DNA of 5,070 nt from Faecalibacterium sp. UBA1360 (GTDB taxonomy: Bacteria > Bacillota > Clostridia > Oscillospirales > Ruminococcaceae): positions 7,905 through 12,974 of the forward strand of contig DBRU01000037.1 in NCBI GenBank assembly GCA_002306375.1. Direction: 5' to 3'. Shown piece by piece: positions 4,127 through 5,070 of this stretch; positions within the stretch are counted from its first letter, which is position 1, and every line of letters begins with the position of its first letter. The translations under genes were made by a program, and so were the position numbers. The notes beneath the pieces were generated by a model. It had not been told where the DNA came from. It ran no database searches and worked only from the letters and a program-made list of their open reading frames with translations.

Positions 4127-5070
4127 TCAGCGGCGCAGGGCAAAGGCGTCAAAGCCCGGGTACACCGCCGCCGGGCCCAGCTGTTCTTCGATGCGCAGCA
4201 GGCGGTTGTACTTGGCCACCCGTTCGCTGCGGCTGGGCGCGCCGGTCTTGATCTGGCAGGTGTTCAGCGCCACGGCCAGGTCGGCGATGGTGGTATCCTC
4301 GGTCTCGCCCGAACGGTGGGAGGCAATGGCCGTGTACCCGGCCTTGTGGGCCAGCTTGATGGCTTCCAGCGTTTCGGATACGGTGCCGATCTGGTTGAGC
4401 TTGATCAGGATCGAGTTGCCGCACCCCTGCCCGATGCCCTTGGCCAGGCGTTCGGTGTTGGTGACGAACAGGTCGTCCCCCACCAGCTGGACCTTGTCGC
4501 CCAGTTCCCGGGTGAGCAGCTGCCAGCCCTGCCAGTCCTCCTCGTCCAGACCGTCCTCCAGCGACCAGATCGGGTATTTTTCGGCCAGTTCTTTCCAGTG
4601 TTCCACCAGCTGGGCCGAGGTGAAGGTCCGGCCGCACTTGGGCAGGCGGTACATGCCGGGCCCCTCGCCCTTCCACTCGCTGGCGGCGGCGTCCATGGCC
4701 AGCACAAAGTCCTGGCCGGGGGCATAGCCGGCCTGCTCTACGGCTTCGAGGATGAAGCGGATGGCCTGCTCGTCGCTGGCCAGGTCGGGGGCAAAGCCGC
4801 CCTCGTCCCCCACGGCGGTGGAAAGGCCCCGGCTCTTGAGCAGGGCCTGCAAGGCGTGGAACACCTCGGTGCAGGCGCGAAGGCCCTGGGCAAAGGTGGA
4901 CGCGCCCACGGGCATGATCATGAACTCCTGCACGTCCACGGTGTTGGCCGCGTGGGCCCCGCCGTTGAGGATATTCATCATGGGCACGGGCAGGCGGTTG
5001 GCGTTGACGCCCCCCAAAAAGCGGTAGAGGGGGATGTCCAGCCCCTTGGCCGCCGCCCGGGCGCAGGCGA
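4127..5070 (-). CDS. eno: Enolase, C-terminal part (5' end outside window)
   Basis: Enolase converts 2-phosphoglycerate to phosphoenolpyruvate in glycolysis (cytoplasmic, Mg-dependent; the family also associates with the RNA degradosome). The frame stays open from the TGA at 4127-4129 to the right edge, giving 313 full codons; roughly the first 115-120 of about 430 residues are missing. The sequence entering from the edge reads ACARAAAKGLDIPLYRFLGG, followed by PVPMMNILNGGAHAANTVD and QEFMIMPVGA. Key parts are all present: the His of GGAHA, the acid-rich GDEGGFAP loop, Mg-ligand Asp in AMDAAASEW, Glu in SLEDGLDEEDW, Asp in LVGDDLFVTN, catalytic Lys in LIKLNQIGT, SHRSGETED, and the C-terminal KTGAPSRSERVAKYNRLLRIEEQLG. 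It looks fully functional. The TTG at 5015-5017 is an internal Leu codon, not the start. A terminator follows, so the downstream cyclase gene is a separate unit. Confidence 0.97.
   Translation of the reverse strand, partial: ACARAAAKGLDIPLYRFLGGVNANRLPVPMMNILNGGAHAANTVDVQEFMIMPVGASTFAQGLRACTEVFHALQALLKSRGLSTAVGDEGGFAPDLASDEQAIRFILEAVEQAGYAPGQDFVLAMDAAASEWKGEGPGMYRLPKCGRTFTSAQLVEHWKELAEKYPIWSLEDGLDEEDWQGWQLLTRELGDKVQLVGDDLFVTNTERLAKGIGQGCGNSILIKLNQIGTVSETLEAIKLAHKAGYTAIASHRSGETEDTTIADLAVALNTCQIKTGAPSRSERVAKYNRLLRIEEQLGPAAVYPGFDAFALRR

Noticed and set aside
3992..5070. An operon of eno with the cyclase
   Set aside because: A GC-rich terminator with a T run and a separate near-consensus promoter lie between them, so shared transcription is not supported beyond possible read-through.

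Overview
The window is about 5 kb of GC-rich bacterial chromosome (roughly 60-65 % G+C, with third codon positions almost always G or C). Strong AAAGGAGG ribosome binding sites, sigma-A-type promoters and the style of the proteins suggest a GC-rich gut Firmicute, perhaps a Faecalibacterium/Gemmiger/Subdoligranulum-like Oscillospiraceae. That placement is inference from composition and protein style only. There are no mobile elements, CRISPR arrays, tRNAs or rRNAs.

Layout, left to right. The 3' part of an elongation factor G gene runs on the + strand (1-514) and ends in a strong intrinsic terminator (538-577). Four genes then follow, all on the - strand: thioredoxin reductase trxB (602-1525), a membrane-anchored N-acetylmuramoyl-L-alanine amidase (1730-2680), a soluble diguanylate cyclase with an NTF2/SnoaL-like N-terminal domain (2994-3956), and the 3' part of enolase eno (4127-5070, continuing past the right edge). 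Read in their own direction the order is eno, cyclase, amidase, trxB, which is convergent with the EF-G gene.

The minus-strand genes look like separate transcription units, not an operon. Intrinsic terminators follow eno (4066-4101), the cyclase (2940-2975) and the amidase (1627-1665). Good -35/-10 pairs with 17-base spacing precede the cyclase and trxB, and a weaker candidate precedes the amidase. Translation (EF-G), glycolysis (enolase), thiol redox (TrxB), cell-wall turnover (amidase) and c-di-GMP signalling (cyclase) are therefore neighbours without an evident shared pathway.

I see no clear new multi-gene system. The points most worth a second look are the NTF2-like/GGDEF protein with an intact inhibitory site, the amidase's Pro/Arg-rich cytoplasmic tail and ambiguous anchor, and the 313-base gap before the amidase. 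That gap holds three alternating CGGCAA arms and a 9-bp inverted repeat that I cannot assign to any known riboswitch or operator.
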